Below are positions 1 through 9,020 of a stretch of DNA of 64,000 nucleotides, in pieces (position 1 is the stretch's first letter; every line of letters begins with the position of its first letter). Location of the stretch: contig CP087965.1 of assembly GCA_024703855.1 (NCBI GenBank), positions 5,882,001 through 5,946,000 of the forward strand, given 5' to 3'. The position numbers and the translations under genes are program-made. The notes below the pieces were generated by a model. That model ran no database searches and was not told the origin of the DNA. It saw only the letters and a list, made by a program, of their open reading frames with translations. This DNA is from Polaromonas sp. P2-4. GTDB taxonomy: Bacteria > Pseudomonadota > Gammaproteobacteria > Burkholderiales > Burkholderiaceae_C.

Positions 1-1757
1 CTCGGGCGGGCCGCGCGACCGCACCCAGGTCACCGTCCACGCGCTTCATGATCTCGCCTTCGAGCTTGATCGACGCCGCGTTGTCATGCAGCACGCCAGA
101 ATCTTTAGGCACCACAAAAGCCATGGCCACCTGCCCTTTCAGCGCGTCGGCCACGCCGACCACCGCGACCTCAGCAACTTGCGTATGGCCGGAGATGCTT
201 TCTTCAATCTCGCGCGTGCCCAGCCGGTGGCCCGCCACATTGATCACGTCGTCGGTGCGACCGAGGATGAAGTAATAACCGTCTTCATCGCGTATGCCCC
301 AGTCGAAGGTGCTGTAAACCATTTTGCCGGGCACGCTCTTCCAGTAGGTGTTCACAAAGCGCGCATCGTCTTTCCACACCGTCTGCATGAAACCCGGCGG
401 TGTCGGGCCTTCGAGCACGACCACGCCTTTTCATTCGGCTGCGTCAGTTCTTCGCCGGTCGATTCATGCAGCAGCTTGACGCGGTAGCCATACATCGGCA
501 CGCCAGGGCTGCCAAACTTGCTGGGGGTTTTCTCGACACCGTTGGCAATGGTCAGGATGGGCCAGCCGCTTTCGGTTTGCCAGTAGTTGTCGATGATGGG
601 CACATTCAAACCCTCGCTGATCCAGCGCGCCGTCGGTTCATCGAGCGGCTCGCCCGCGAGGAACAGCGCACGCAAGCTGGACAGGTCGTATTTTTTCAAC
701 AGCGCCGGGTCCTGCTTTTTCAGCACACGAACGGCGGTGGGCGCACTGAACATGGCGGTGACCTTGTATTTTTCGACCAGGCTCCACCAGATGGCGCCGT
801 CGGGTTGGCCGTCCATGCCCTGCGTCGGCAGGCCCTCGTACATGATGGTGGCCATGCCCGCAATCAGCGGGCCGTAAACAATGTAGCTGTGGCCCACCAC
901 CCAGCCAATGTCGCTGGTGGAGAAATAGGTTTCACCGGGCCGGCCATCAAAAATATGCTTCATGCTGGCCGCCAGCGCCACCGCGTAGCCACCGGTGTCA
1001 CGCTGCACGCCCTTGGGCTTGCCGGTGGTTCCGCTGGTGTAAATCGTGTAGCTGATGGCGGTGGAGTCCAGCCATTCACACGCCACTTTTGCATCCATGT
1101 GCCGGCTGCGCAGCGCGCTCCACAAATGGTCGCGGCCTTCCTCGATTTCCATCAAGGCCAAATGCCGGTCGACCAGCAGCACGGCTTCGGGCTTGTGGCT
1201 GGACAGGCGTATCGCTTCGTCCAGCAGCGGTTTGTACGCCACCACCTTGCCGCCGCGCGAACCGGCATCGGCGCTGATGATGACTTTGGGCGTCGCATCT
1301 TCAATGCGCGAGCCCAGCGAGCCGCTGGCAAAACCGCCAAACACCACACAGTGGATGGCCCCAATCGCGCGCAGGCCAGCATGGCAAAGGCCGCCTCGGC
1401 AATCATGGGCATGTAGATCAGCACCCGGTCGCCCTTTTGCACGCCCAGCGCTTTCAGGCTGGCGGCCATGCGCTGCACTTCCACATGCAGCTCTTGGAAG
1501 GTATAGGTTTTTTCAATGCCGGTTTCGCTCGACACATAAATCAGCGCGGCTTGGGTTGCGCGGTCTTTCAGGTGCCGGTCTACCGCGTTGTGGCAGAGAT
1601 TGGTTTGGCCGCCCTCAAACCAGTGCACAAAGGGCGGGTTGTCATAGTTGCAGACCCGGTCAAACGGCTTGTGCCAGTCAATCAGTTGCGCTTGCTCGGT
1701 CCAGAAGGTATCGGGCTGGTCTATGGATTGGCGGTAAAAGTCGGCGTAGCTTGTCAT
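1..1757 (-). CDS. prpE: Propionyl-CoA synthetase PrpE (3' end off window, two frameshifts)
   Basis: AMP-forming acyl-CoA synthetase that activates propionate with ATP and CoA, feeding the cytosolic methylcitrate route. The protein starts MTSYADFYRQSI and has the family's N-terminal cap, the AMP-binding P-loop SYTIYTSGTTGKPKGV, the DNYWQTESGWPI motif and the hinge segment GYYFILGRTDDVINVAGHRL. About 585 residues are present; the usual length is near 630, so roughly the last 40 lie beyond base 1. The frame slips near 1365 (one base missing after MLACAR) and near 427 (one C missing in a C/T run). Homology continues perfectly across both, so sequencing error is likelier than decay. Resemblance to PrpE rather than Acs is judged from overall similarity. 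Confidence 0.9.
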
Positions 1758-2101
1758 TCGTTGTCTCCTGTGGCGGCCCTGGCAAATAAGTTTGGGCTGA
1801 AATTTTCATCAAAACTGAATTCATAATTATGGATAACGGGCTTGCTGCTAGCTGACGGCAACCAGCGGAACTGGAAGGCTTTAGTTGTCGCTATTAAATT
1901 AATAGCTTCTTGCGCCCGTGTTTATTGGGCTACGGCCATATTTCATACTAAAACTGAATCTCATGAGCATCCAACCCCAATTACCGCCAATGTTGCCATT
2001 TGTACCGGCGCCCTAGAGACGCTTGACGGGGCCCACCCAGCGCCAGACAATTTCCCGATGCTTTCAAGCCTTCTGTCCGGTGCCGAGCCACCGCGTCGCT
2101 G
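1758..2101. other. Intergenic stretch, no supported gene
   Basis: Divergent spacer between prpE and the MoaD-like gene. It holds one copy of the two-hairpin repeat (1890-1937). A possible 86-codon frame from 1842 runs through that repeat and has no family resemblance, so I do not call it. Promoters for both flanking genes should lie here, but I cannot place them. Confidence 0.5.
1890..1937 (+). repeat. Two-hairpin intergenic repeat, copy 1
   Basis: First stem GCTATT AAATT AATAGC, then a short spacer and a second stem GCGCCC...GGGC. The same layout recurs at 19256, 24356, 26040, 31479 (reverse), 39489, 43157 and 44186. It is a REP-like family of about 48 bp; the function is unknown. Confidence 0.75.
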
Positions 2102-2371
2102 ATGGTCGTCGTGGAATTCGCCCCCAGCCTGCGCCGCCATGTGGAGTGCGCGCCGCAGTTGGTTGCACAAGGCAGCCTGCGCGAGGTGCTGGAGGCCGCG
2201 CTGAAGGCGGCGCCCGAACTGGCGCACTATGTCTTTGACGACCAGCGCGCGGTGCGCAAGCATGTGGCCGTGTTCGTGAACCGGCAGATGGTGCTGGACC
2301 GCAGCCATTTGAATCAGCCTTTGGAGCCGGGTGATCGCGTGCTGGTGATCCAGGCCCTGACCGGTGGTTGA
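2102..2371 (+). CDS. MoaD/ThiS-family ubiquitin-like sulfur-carrier protein
   Basis: An 89-residue beta-grasp protein. It ends in ALTGG, the C-terminal Gly-Gly that MoaD/ThiS relatives use for adenylation and thiocarboxylation, and it has the typical LEPGDRVLVIQAL stretch just before the tail. No molybdopterin or thiamine genes are nearby. Instead a BNR-repeat propeller gene follows 62 bp downstream on the same strand, so a stand-alone or paired role is possible. The ATG at 2102 has no clear ribosome-binding site. The family call is firm from size, tail and pattern, but the substrate is unknown. Confidence 0.8.
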   Translation: MVVVEFAPSLRRHVECAPQLVAQGSLREVLEAALKAAPELAHYVFDDQRAVRKHVAVFVNRQMVLDRSHLNQPLEPGDRVLVIQALTGG

Positions 2372-2433
2372 GCCTTGAACTGAACGGCCGCTTTCACATC
2401 ACAGATACATCAGACATCGCAAGGAGTCACATC

Positions 2434-3531
2434 ATGCACACACTGTTGGTTGGCAGCCGCAAGGGTTTGTTTGTCATGTGTGGCGAAGGGGCGAGCTGGG
2501 ACATCCAGTCGCACCACTTTGCCGGCGACCCGGTCACCCAGGTGCTGGCCGACCCGCGCGACGGCGCCTGGTACGCGGCGCTGCGCATGGGGCATTTCGG
2601 CATCAAGCTGCGCAAAAGCCAGGACCAGGGCGCGACCTGGCAAGAGATTGCCGCGCCCGCCTTCCCGGCCAAACCCGAGCAAGGGCCTTGGGCCGATGAC
2701 ACGACACCCTGGAGCGTGGACCAGATCTGGACGCTGGCCGCCGGCGGTGCGGACCAGCCGGGCACGCTGTGGGCCGGCTGCATCCCCGCAGGCCTGTTCA
2801 AGTCCGAGGACGGTGGGGCGAGTTGGGCGCTGAACACCGCCCTGTGGGAAGAGCCGAAGCGCAAGGGCTGGCTTGGCGGCGGCTACGACCACCCGGGCAT
2901 TCACACGGTGCTGGTGGACCCCCGCGATGCCCGGCACCTGACCGTGGCCGTCTCGTGCGGCGGCGTCTGGCAAACGCGCGATGGCGGTGCCAGCTGGGCG
3001 CTCACGGCGGCCGGCATGAGGGCCGAATACATGCCCGAAGAAGGCGCGTACGACGAAAACATCCAGGACGTGCACTGCATGGTGCAATGCGCGGCCCAGC
3101 CCGACGTATTGTGGGTGCAGCACCATTGCGGAATTTACCGCTCTACCGACGGCGCGCGGAGCTGGCAGGCCATTGCCGCGCCGCAGCCCTCGGGCTTTGG
3201 CTTTGCCGTGGCCTGCGACCCGCGCAACCCACGGCGCGCCTGGTTTGTGCCGGCGCAGGCCGACTCTGTGCGCGTGCCGGTCAATGGTCGGATGGTCGTC
3301 ACCCGCACCGACGACGGCGGCGCCAGCTTCCAGGTGCTGGCCGAGGGCCTGCCGCAACGCCAGGCCTACCACCTGGTCTACCGCCATTCGCTAGCCGTCA
3401 CGAACGACGGCCAGACCCTGGCCATGGCCTCCACCACCGGCGGGCTCTGGCTCAGCGCCAACGCCGGCGAGGTCTGGCATTGCGTGTCGCGCGATTTGCC
3501 GCCGCTGGCAGCGGTGCGGTTTGTCAATTAG
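2434..3531 (+). CDS. BNR/Asp-box beta-propeller protein (sialidase-like fold, function unknown)
   Basis: A 365-residue protein with repeated Asp-box motifs SEDGGASW, TRDGGASW, STDGARSW and TDDGGASF spaced through the chain, as in sialidase-like and photosystem-assembly-factor-like propellers. No signal peptide is visible, so it is probably cytosolic. The start at 2434 is chosen because AAGGAG sits 7-13 bases upstream; the reading frame is open back to 2368 but that extension lacks support. It follows a MoaD/ThiS-like gene, and the pair may be co-transcribed. Sialidase catalytic residues are not evident, so an enzymatic name would be unsafe. Confidence 0.8.
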   Translation: MHTLLVGSRKGLFVMCGEGASWDIQSHHFAGDPVTQVLADPRDGAWYAALRMGHFGIKLRKSQDQGATWQEIAAPAFPAKPEQGPWADDTTPWSVDQIWTLAAGGADQPGTLWAGCIPAGLFKSEDGGASWALNTALWEEPKRKGWLGGGYDHPGIHTVLVDPRDARHLTVAVSCGGVWQTRDGGASWALTAAGMRAEYMPEEGAYDENIQDVHCMVQCAAQPDVLWVQHHCGIYRSTDGARSWQAIAAPQPSGFGFAVACDPRNPRRAWFVPAQADSVRVPVNGRMVVTRTDDGGASFQVLAEGLPQRQAYHLVYRHSLAVTNDGQTLAMASTTGGLWLSANAGEVWHCVSRDLPPLAAVRFVN

Positions 3532-3556
3532 TCGCAGCCGTAAAACCCTGCCCCCC

Positions 3557-3979
3557 ATGACCGACCTTCACGATCTGCAGCGTTTCGTTCTGGCGCAAGA
3601 CCCGGTCTATTCACAGGTCTGCACCGAACTGGCAGCTGGTGCCAAGACCAGCCACTGGATGTGGTTTGTGTTTCCGCAGTTGAAGGCGCTGGGCCGCAGC
3701 GCCACCGCGCAGCATTTCGGCATCGCGTCCCGGACCGAGGCGCAGGCCTACTGGCAGCACCCCGTGCTCGGGCCGCGCCTGAAGGCGTGCAGTGAACTCG
3801 TTGTGGCCGTGGAAGGCAAGACGGCGTTCCAAATCTTTCACTCGCCGGACGACCTCAAGTTCCGCTCGTGCATGACCTTGTTTGCGCAGGTGGCGCCAGA
3901 AGAGCCGGTATTTAACCGGGCGCTGGCAAAATATTTTGGCGGGGAAAGCGATGCGAGGACGCTTGAGCTGCTGGAGTAG
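3557..3979 (+). CDS. DUF1810 family protein
   Basis: A 140-residue protein with the characteristic segments of DUF1810: LQRFVLAQDPVY, SHWMWFVFPQL, GIASRTEA.AYW.HPVLG.RL and KYFGG..D..TL.LL. The length matches the family. The biochemical role is not established to my knowledge. The start at 3557 gives the normal family N-terminus MTDLHDLQRF; the 12-codon upstream extension from 3521 is not needed. It lies 25 bp after the propeller gene on the same strand and could be read through from it. Confidence 0.85.
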   Translation: MTDLHDLQRFVLAQDPVYSQVCTELAAGAKTSHWMWFVFPQLKALGRSATAQHFGIASRTEAQAYWQHPVLGPRLKACSELVVAVEGKTAFQIFHSPDDLKFRSCMTLFAQVAPEEPVFNRALAKYFGGESDARTLELLE

Positions 3980-4274
3980 TGGGTGATTCACCGGCCCATT
4001 TCGGCCAAACCCTGCCGCCAACATTGTTGCCCGATTGCGGACGTTAGTGACAACGGGGCAGTCGAGACAGATGCAACGCCTTTACGGCAAGGTTGAATAC
4101 TGACAACCAGGAGCGTCCACGAATTGTTCCGGACAACGAACGCGCGTTTTGGCTTCATCGATACCCCGCTGTGATTTATTCAGAGCATCCCTAAAACTGG
4201 GTATTGCACAAACTGTTCTTTCTGTTTCAATAAAAACAGTTTCTTTCATCAACTGCTTATGACGGGAGGTCCAG

Positions 4275-4553
4275 ATGCGATTCGATCTTTTTCATACACG
4301 TATAGATGCTCACATCCGGAAAGCCCAGGAATACCTGCAAGAAGCTAACCTTGCTCGCATCGAGCACCAAGTAGCGGCAGACCATCATTCAGCGCTGGCA
4401 GCAATGTACGCGCAACGAGTAGCTTGGCTTGAACAAGAATTGTCCGACTCAGTTGCTCGTTTTGGCCCACCTTTGAGAGGCCTCGTGTCAATGCAAGCCG
4501 ATGGAGCGAAACGCGGCTCCGAATCAGTCGTGCCATTGGCACGAACGCAATGA
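4275..4553 (+). CDS. Small uncharacterised protein, helical
   Basis: A 92-residue protein of no recognised family. It is preceded by GGGAGG 7-12 bases before the ATG, a strong ribosome-binding site, which is the main reason to call it. The first 55 residues are rich in Ala, Gln, Glu and His with heptad-like spacing and could form a helical hairpin; the tail looks disordered. The region upstream (4022-4274) shows nothing else. Confidence 0.5.
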   Translation: MRFDLFHTRIDAHIRKAQEYLQEANLARIEHQVAADHHSALAAMYAQRVAWLEQELSDSVARFGPPLRGLVSMQADGAKRGSESVVPLARTQ

Positions 4554-4615
4554 GCCGGAGCAATCGACGGCGCATAGCTGTCCGGCTCTCCACTTAGGCA
4601 GTCTGGGTGTTTGAC

Positions 4616-4642
4616 TGGCCCGTTGGGTCGGCGAACGGGCCA
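4616..4642. terminator. Hairpin between the small gene and the VOC gene
   Basis: Perfect 9-bp inverted repeat TGGCCCGTT / AACGGGCCA around a 9-base loop. There is no T-tract, so intrinsic termination is uncertain. Confidence 0.3.
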
Positions 4643-4763
4643 ATGGATCACACTGCGCGCAAGGGACTCTGCCCCGCGCTGGAGTTCAAACCGGCTTGTG
4701 CGGGCTTAACATGGGTGACGTCCCCAAAGTGGCTGTGCCACTTGCCTGACTTCGAGGAGCACC

Positions 4764-5165
4764 ATGTCCATTCAGTTGAACCACACGATTGTTCCGGCCC
4801 GCGATCCGCAGGCCTCTGCAGCATTCCTGGCCGAAATCCTCGACCGTCCGGCGCCCGTCATATTCGGCCCGTTCTACGGCGTCGAGCTCGACAACGGCGT
4901 CACGCTCGACTTCATACGCGACGATGGCCACTTCCCTGTGATGCACTACGCCTTCCTCGTGAGCGAGGACGAGTTCGACCAAATCTTCGGCCGAATCCGC
5001 GAACGTGGGCTGACCTACTGGGCCGATCCCGGCCAACGCCGGCCTGGTGAGATTAACCACGGCGACGGCGGCCGCGGCGTCTATTGGGACGATCCAAACG
5101 GCCACCGGCTCGAGATACTCACCCGCCCTTATGGCAGTGGGAGCAGTGGCAGCAGCGGCGGCTGA
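4764..5165 (+). CDS. VOC (glyoxalase/dioxygenase superfamily) protein
   Basis: A 133-residue single-domain vicinal-oxygen-chelate protein. It begins LNHTIVPARDP with a metal-binding His candidate, has the paired beta-alpha-beta-beta-beta layout, and closes with GRGVYWDDPNGHRLEILTRPY, the usual metal-ligand Glu segment. The C-terminal tail is a low-complexity Gly-Ser run. Substrate cannot be told from sequence. GAGGAG lies about 10 bases upstream of the ATG. Confidence 0.85.
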   Translation: MSIQLNHTIVPARDPQASAAFLAEILDRPAPVIFGPFYGVELDNGVTLDFIRDDGHFPVMHYAFLVSEDEFDQIFGRIRERGLTYWADPGQRRPGEINHGDGGRGVYWDDPNGHRLEILTRPYGSGSSGSSGG

Positions 5166-5173
5166 CCCCCGCA

Positions 5174-5848
5174 TCAGCCGGGCTCGGAGTCCTCAAGCAG
5201 CGAGAACCGCACCGGCAGGATCTCCCTGGTCGATACCGAACCGCTGGCGTCCTTTTCAACCAGGATGAGTTGCTGCCCACCGGGCAGACCGGCGGGTATC
5301 ACCATCTTGCCGCCGGGTTTCATCTGGTTGATGAGGGGTGCCGGGATCAATTCAGGAGCCGCCGTGACAAGCACCTTGTCGAACGGCGCGTGTTCGGGCC
5401 ACCCATGGCAGCCGTTGCCGATCCTGATGTCGATGTTGGTATGACCCTGGCGGGCCAGCCGTTGCTTGGCCTGTGCAGCCAGCTCTTCAATGATTTCCAT
5501 GCTGTAGACATGCTGCGCGAGCTCCGCCAGGATCGCTGTCTGGTAGCCCAGCCCGGTGCCGATCTCCAGGACCGTGTCGGTCGGGCGCAGGTCGAGCAGG
5601 TCGGTCATCACCGCGACGATGAACGGCTGTGAGATCGTCTTGTCGAAACCGCTTGGCAGAGGCATGTCGGCGTAGGCATACGGCCGCAGTTCGAGCAGCA
5701 CGAACTCGTGGCGCGGCACCTTGGCCATGGCGTTCATGACCCGCGGGTCCAGCGCCGCTTTGCCCAGACGCGCGCTGTCATAAATCGTCTTGGCGGCGAT
5801 TTCCGCGAGCATGGTCTGGCGCAGGGCCGAGAAATCCGGTTCGGTCAT
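5174..5848 (-). CDS. Protein-L-isoaspartate O-methyltransferase-like protein
   Basis: SAM-dependent methyltransferase of the Pcm family, 224 residues from MTEPDFSALR. Motif I appears as VLEIGTGLGYQTAILA, preceded by DKTISQPFIVAVMTDLL, the isoaspartyl-methyltransferase substrate loop; motif III is KPGGKMVIPAG. Canonical Pcm proteins carry PHISA..PHM.A at these loops, so this belongs to the divergent protein-L-isoaspartate carboxylmethyltransferase group and the repair activity is not certain. Its stop is 8 bp from that of the convergent VOC gene. An upstream in-frame ATG at 5872 is possible but less family-like. Confidence 0.85.
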   Translation of the reverse strand: MTEPDFSALRQTMLAEIAAKTIYDSARLGKAALDPRVMNAMAKVPRHEFVLLELRPYAYADMPLPSGFDKTISQPFIVAVMTDLLDLRPTDTVLEIGTGLGYQTAILAELAQHVYSMEIIEELAAQAKQRLARQGHTNIDIRIGNGCHGWPEHAPFDKVLVTAAPELIPAPLINQMKPGGKMVIPAGLPGGQQLILVEKDASGSVSTREILPVRFSLLEDSEPG

Positions 5849-5910
5849 GGTAGCTTCTGAAGGAAGTGGCACGGCACACTCATCCTACGCCCGCCCCCGG
5901 GGTGAGTGCA

Positions 5911-5927
5911 AGGCCCAGCCCTGAAGG
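5911..5927 (+). repeat. Left copy of 17-bp direct repeat flanking the IS
   Basis: AGGCCCAGCCCTGAAGG, identical to 7575-7591 on the other side of the insertion. Best read as a long target-site duplication. Confidence 0.8.
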
Positions 5928-5999
5928 TGACAGCGCAAAGTCGTAATGTCCCCTTTTGACCAGATTCAAATGTCCCCTTTCTTGTTAAGGGGCGATTCA

Positions 6000-7295
6000 A
6001 TGGCAGAGGTGGTACAGATGAGTTTGAAAGAAGCGGATCGATACGCGGTGATTCTGCAGGTCATTGAACGCACCATGGCCCAGTCAGACGCTGCGTTGTG
6101 GCTGAACATCTCGGTACGCCAAGTCAAACGTCTGGTACGCGCAATACGCCAGGACGGAGCGCCGGGCGCTGTTTCCAAGCGCTGGGGTGTTCCCAGCAAC
6201 CGCCGAATATCGCTGTCCGTTCGGGACCGGTTTGTGGGCCTGGTGCGCGAGCATTACGCTGACTTTGGCCCCACTCTGGCGTGCGAGTACCTGACGGCCC
6301 AGCACGGCTACACGGGCAGTGCCGAGACACTGCGCGGCTGGATGATGGAGGCCGGGTTATGGAAGGCCAAGCGCTCGCGGGTCAGGCACATTCACAGCCC
6401 CCGTGAGCGGCGCAGCCGCTTGGGCGAGCTGGTGCAAATTGACGGCAGTCCCCACGCCTGGTTTGAAGACCGTGCAGGCAAATGCTGCCTGATCGCCTTC
6501 ATTGACGATGCCACCGGGGAACTGATGCAGGCGTGCTTCTACCCGGTGGAGAGCACCAACGCCTACCTGCACAGCTTGCAGTGCTACGTGGGCACCCATG
6601 GCCGCCCGCTGGCGCTGTACAGCGACCGCCACAGCATCTTCACCAAACACGACCCCGAGGATCCTGTGCCCACGCAGTTCGAGGCGGGCGGTGGGAGATC
6701 TCAACATCGAGTCCATCCTGGCCTACTCACCCCAGACCAAGGGGCGTGTGGAGCGTGCGTTTCAGACGCTGCAAGATCGTTTGGTCAAGGCCATACGACT
6801 GGCCAGGATCAGCACCATTGAGGCTGCCAACGCCTGGCTACCCCAGTATCTGGCACAGCACAATGCCCGTTTTAAGCGAGTGGCCGCAGACGGCGCCAAT
6901 GCGCACCGGATCTATGAGGGCGATGCACAGGAGCTGGCTCGCATCTGTGCCCATCACTACGAGCGCAGGCTGTCCAAGACACTGACCTGCCAGTTCATGG
7001 GCCGGCTTCTGGTGCTCATCACACGCCCAGAGCAGCCGCGCCCTGCTGCTGCGCGCAAACCATCAAGGTCGTTGAGCATTTGGACGGCAAACTCGAACTG
7101 CTGTGGGGCTCTGAGGCCTTGCCCTTCAAGACGTTTGAGCGCCATCAGCATCTGAGCGCGACTCGCGTGGCTGACGACAAGCTGCTCAATGCACGAGTCG
7201 ATGATGTGCTGGCCAAAGAGGCGGTGAGGCTGCGCAAACTGCAAGCCAAAGTCGCCTCGCAGAATGCATCAAAGCAATCCCGCGACACAGCCTGA
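6000..7295 (+). pseudogene. DDE transposase of the IS1202/ISNCY type, frame broken twice
   Basis: Starts MAEVVQMSLKEADRYAV, then a helix-turn-helix (SDAALWLNISVRQVKRLVR) and an integrase-type catalytic core with LVQIDGSPHAWF (first Asp), CLIAFIDDATG and the SPQTKGRVERAFQTLQDRL segment holding the catalytic Glu. The frame slips near 6682 (one extra G after TQFE) and again near 7050 (one base missing before TIKVVEHLDGKLEL). Restored, the product is about 430 residues, full length for the family. Either the element is dead or these are two more assembly indels; intact ends and duplication argue for a recent insertion. Confidence 0.75.
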
Positions 7296-7349
7296 TCGAA
7301 CTGAAGCGAAGAAACGCCAGTTCACGCGCATCAGGTGCACGCGCCCGCC

Positions 7350-7421
7350 GTGGATAACTGACCTGCCCACACCACAAGGGCGTGGACAGCCGGCGAGTAC
7401 GCCGGTGCGTCAGTTACCCAC
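7350..7421. other. Long stem-loop inside the IS, downstream of the transposase
   Basis: Arms GTGGATAACTGAC (7350-7362) and GTCAGTTACCCAC (7409-7421) pair over 13 bp with one mismatch, and enclose a smaller hairpin CCGGCG AGTA CGCCGG. It may act as a terminator or transposition signal; this is inference. Confidence 0.5.
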
Positions 7422-7574
7422 CGCTCCTCGATCCTTCGCCTTCGGCCTGACGCTCGCGCTTGCCAACAGCCATTGAAATAAAAGTCAGACCGCAATATCC
7501 GAACTTCGATCCGCCAACTCAAAAGGGGACATTTCTACTTTGCGCAAAAGGGGACATTTCAATTTTGGGTTGAC

Positions 7575-7591
7575 AGGCCCAGCCCTGAAGG
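7575..7591 (+). repeat. Right copy of the 17-bp direct repeat
   Basis: Identical to 5911-5927; see that entry. Confidence 0.8.
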
Positions 7592-7795
7592 GCGTGCGCA
7601 AGACCATCGCCGCCAATAGCTGAACTGACTATGATGAAGTAAAGGCGAATAAGGGTGAGTAAGGGCGCAAGCGCCCTGCACTGCCTTTCCACATGCGAGC
7701 CACGGACCTTGTGGCACCAGGCTCGGTTCTTCGGGGAGCGTTGACCCATGGGCAAAGACAGTCGTCGATGGTCAGAAGCGTCGGAGGTCATTCCG

Positions 7796-8392
7796 ATGTT
7801 TCCTAGCCTGGTCTGGAAAACCGAGATCGAGTCGGGCCTGCGCGATGCCATGCGCGTACGCATCCTGGAGGCGCTGGCCGACATGCGGCAGGGCGCGGCC
7901 CCGCTCGAGGTGGGCCAGGGGTGGCAATCGGTACAGGATCTGCATCAACACGAGGCGATGCGCGAGCTCGTCGCGTGCATCAACCACTGTGCGGCGGGCG
8001 TCCTGCGATTCCTGCGGATCGGCACCACGGACTACGAGATTACAGGCTGCTGGGCCACCGTTTTGGCGCCCGGGGCCTCCCACAAACTTCACAGCCACCC
8101 CAACAATTTTCTCAGCGGGGTTTACTACGTCCGTACCGGCGAGGGTGCCGACACCATCAATTTCCACGATCCCAGAAAACAGGCCAGCGTCATCAGGCCA
8201 CCGGTCACCGAACTCACGGCGGAGAACACCGACCAGGTCGTGGTCCGGGTGCGCGAGGGCACGCTGCTTTTGTTCCCCGCCTATCTGGAGCACTCCGTCG
8301 ATGCCAACGGGAGCGCTGACGAGAGAGTCAGCATCAGCTTCAATCTGATGTTCTCCTCGTTTGCGCAGCGCCTCAGCAAGCCGCTGTGGTGA
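7796..8392 (+). CDS. Putative 2-oxoglutarate/Fe(II) oxygenase
   Basis: A double-stranded beta-helix protein of about 198 residues that resembles the group of putative 2OG-Fe(II) oxygenases beginning FP.LVW. The first iron-ligand region is SHKLHSHPNNFLSGVYYV and the second is LLFPAYLEHSV, followed by ERVSISFN with the likely co-substrate Arg. The start at 7796 (MFPSLVW) fits the family and has GGAGG 8 bases upstream; an ATG at 7748 with GGGAG upstream would add 16 residues. It begins about 200 bp past the IS insertion. Substrate unknown. Confidence 0.75.
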   Translation: MFPSLVWKTEIESGLRDAMRVRILEALADMRQGAAPLEVGQGWQSVQDLHQHEAMRELVACINHCAAGVLRFLRIGTTDYEITGCWATVLAPGASHKLHSHPNNFLSGVYYVRTGEGADTINFHDPRKQASVIRPPVTELTAENTDQVVVRVREGTLLLFPAYLEHSVDANGSADERVSISFNLMFSSFAQRLSKPLW

Positions 8393-8467
8393 GAGCGCCC
8401 GGGGGCCTGTTGGTATGCGGCCCAACCCTTCGGCAAGCTCTGGGCGAATGGTTTGACCGAACGGTAT

Positions 8468-8487
8468 TGAAATCTAACCCCAATTAC
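8468..8487 (-). repeat. AATTGGGGT-type junction motif, copy a
   Basis: Reverse copy of a short motif (core AATTGGGGT, then a variable A/T-rich tail) that also occurs at 8999, 12928, 17036 and 18553, each time at the edge of a gene remnant or spacer. Confidence 0.4.
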
Positions 8488-8570
8488 CAACGCCACCCTC
8501 TCTGCCGTCACCAGCTCGGCGCCATTGCCAATTGCCGGCCAGCCGGTTCAAAGCTGCGACGGACTGCGCG
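8487..8570 (-). pseudogene. Short fragment of an isochorismatase-family gene
   Basis: The + strand text around GTCACCAGCTCGGCGCCATT and CCAGCCGGTTCAAA closely matches the 3' part of the isochorismatase genes at 19335 and 24432 and the fragment at 18581. Only about 80 bp remain. It directly follows an AACCCCAATTACC motif seen at other junctions. Confidence 0.6.
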
Positions 8571-8609
8571 TTGCCCGGTTGGTGCGGTGAATCAGGAAAA
8601 GGTTTGCAT

Positions 8610-8934
8610 TCAGCCTTTTCGATTGCACTTCACTTCTTCCTTGAACTCATCACGCTTGGCATCCTGCTTGACCTTGCAAGGGCCGTCCATAAATTCTTTC
8701 TTCCATGTGCCGCCCCACCGTGCGCCGACTCCGTCTTTGCACTTTATCTCCCGCTTGAACTCCCCTGCGCTTTGATTCGATCTTCACCTCACAGGGGCCA
8801 TCCCAGAACTCTTCCTTCCATTCGCCTGCCCACCAACCTTTGTGGCCACTGTGGCGGCCCTCATCGCCGGCAAGCACGGCATTGGGAACACAAAAAGTCA
8901 GCGCCAGGAAGACTGTGAGTAAAGATGCTTTCAT
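8610..8934 (-). CDS. Small exported protein with an internal repeat (one frameshift)
   Basis: Starts MKASLLTVFLALTFC.PNAVLA, a clear Sec signal peptide with cleavage before GDEG. The mature part, once a missing base near 8772 is restored, is two similar units of about 38 residues: WWAGEWKEEFWDGPCEVK then RWGGTWKKEFMDGPCKVK, each followed by an EFK(R/E)E(I/V)KC segment. The pattern suggests a small periplasmic protein with paired Cys. TGGAG lies about 10 bases upstream of the ATG. I do not recognise a named family. Stop at 8610. Confidence 0.6.
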
Positions 8935-8998
8935 GACTATTGCTCCAGAGATTGAATATGCCGAAAAATAGAAAGCGTAGCAGGTCCCACGGGGGTCG

Positions 8999-9020
8999 TA
9001 ATTGGGGTCAAATTTCAATA
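8999..9020 (+). repeat. AATTGGGGT-type junction motif, copy b
   Basis: TAATTGGGGTCAAATTTCAA. From here to 9265 I see no supportable gene. Confidence 0.4.

Larger units (their letters stand above)
5928..7574 (+). mobile_element. IS1202/ISNCY-like insertion sequence, about 1.65 kb
   Basis: The element is bounded by the 17-bp direct repeats. Its ends are imperfect inverted repeats: left GACAGCGCAAAGTCGTA and right (complement) GTCAACCCAAAATTGAA, each running into AATGTCCCCTTTTG. A second AATGTCCCCTTT copy lies 24 bp further inside at each end, so the termini are doubled. It contains one transposase gene and, between that gene and the right end, a long stem-loop (7350-7421). Long duplications are known for the IS1202-type DDE elements; group assignment is by resemblance. 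Confidence 0.8.

Noticed and set aside
1842..2102. 86-codon frame before the MoaD-like gene
   Set aside because: It runs through a structured repeat and has neither family resemblance nor a ribosome-binding site.
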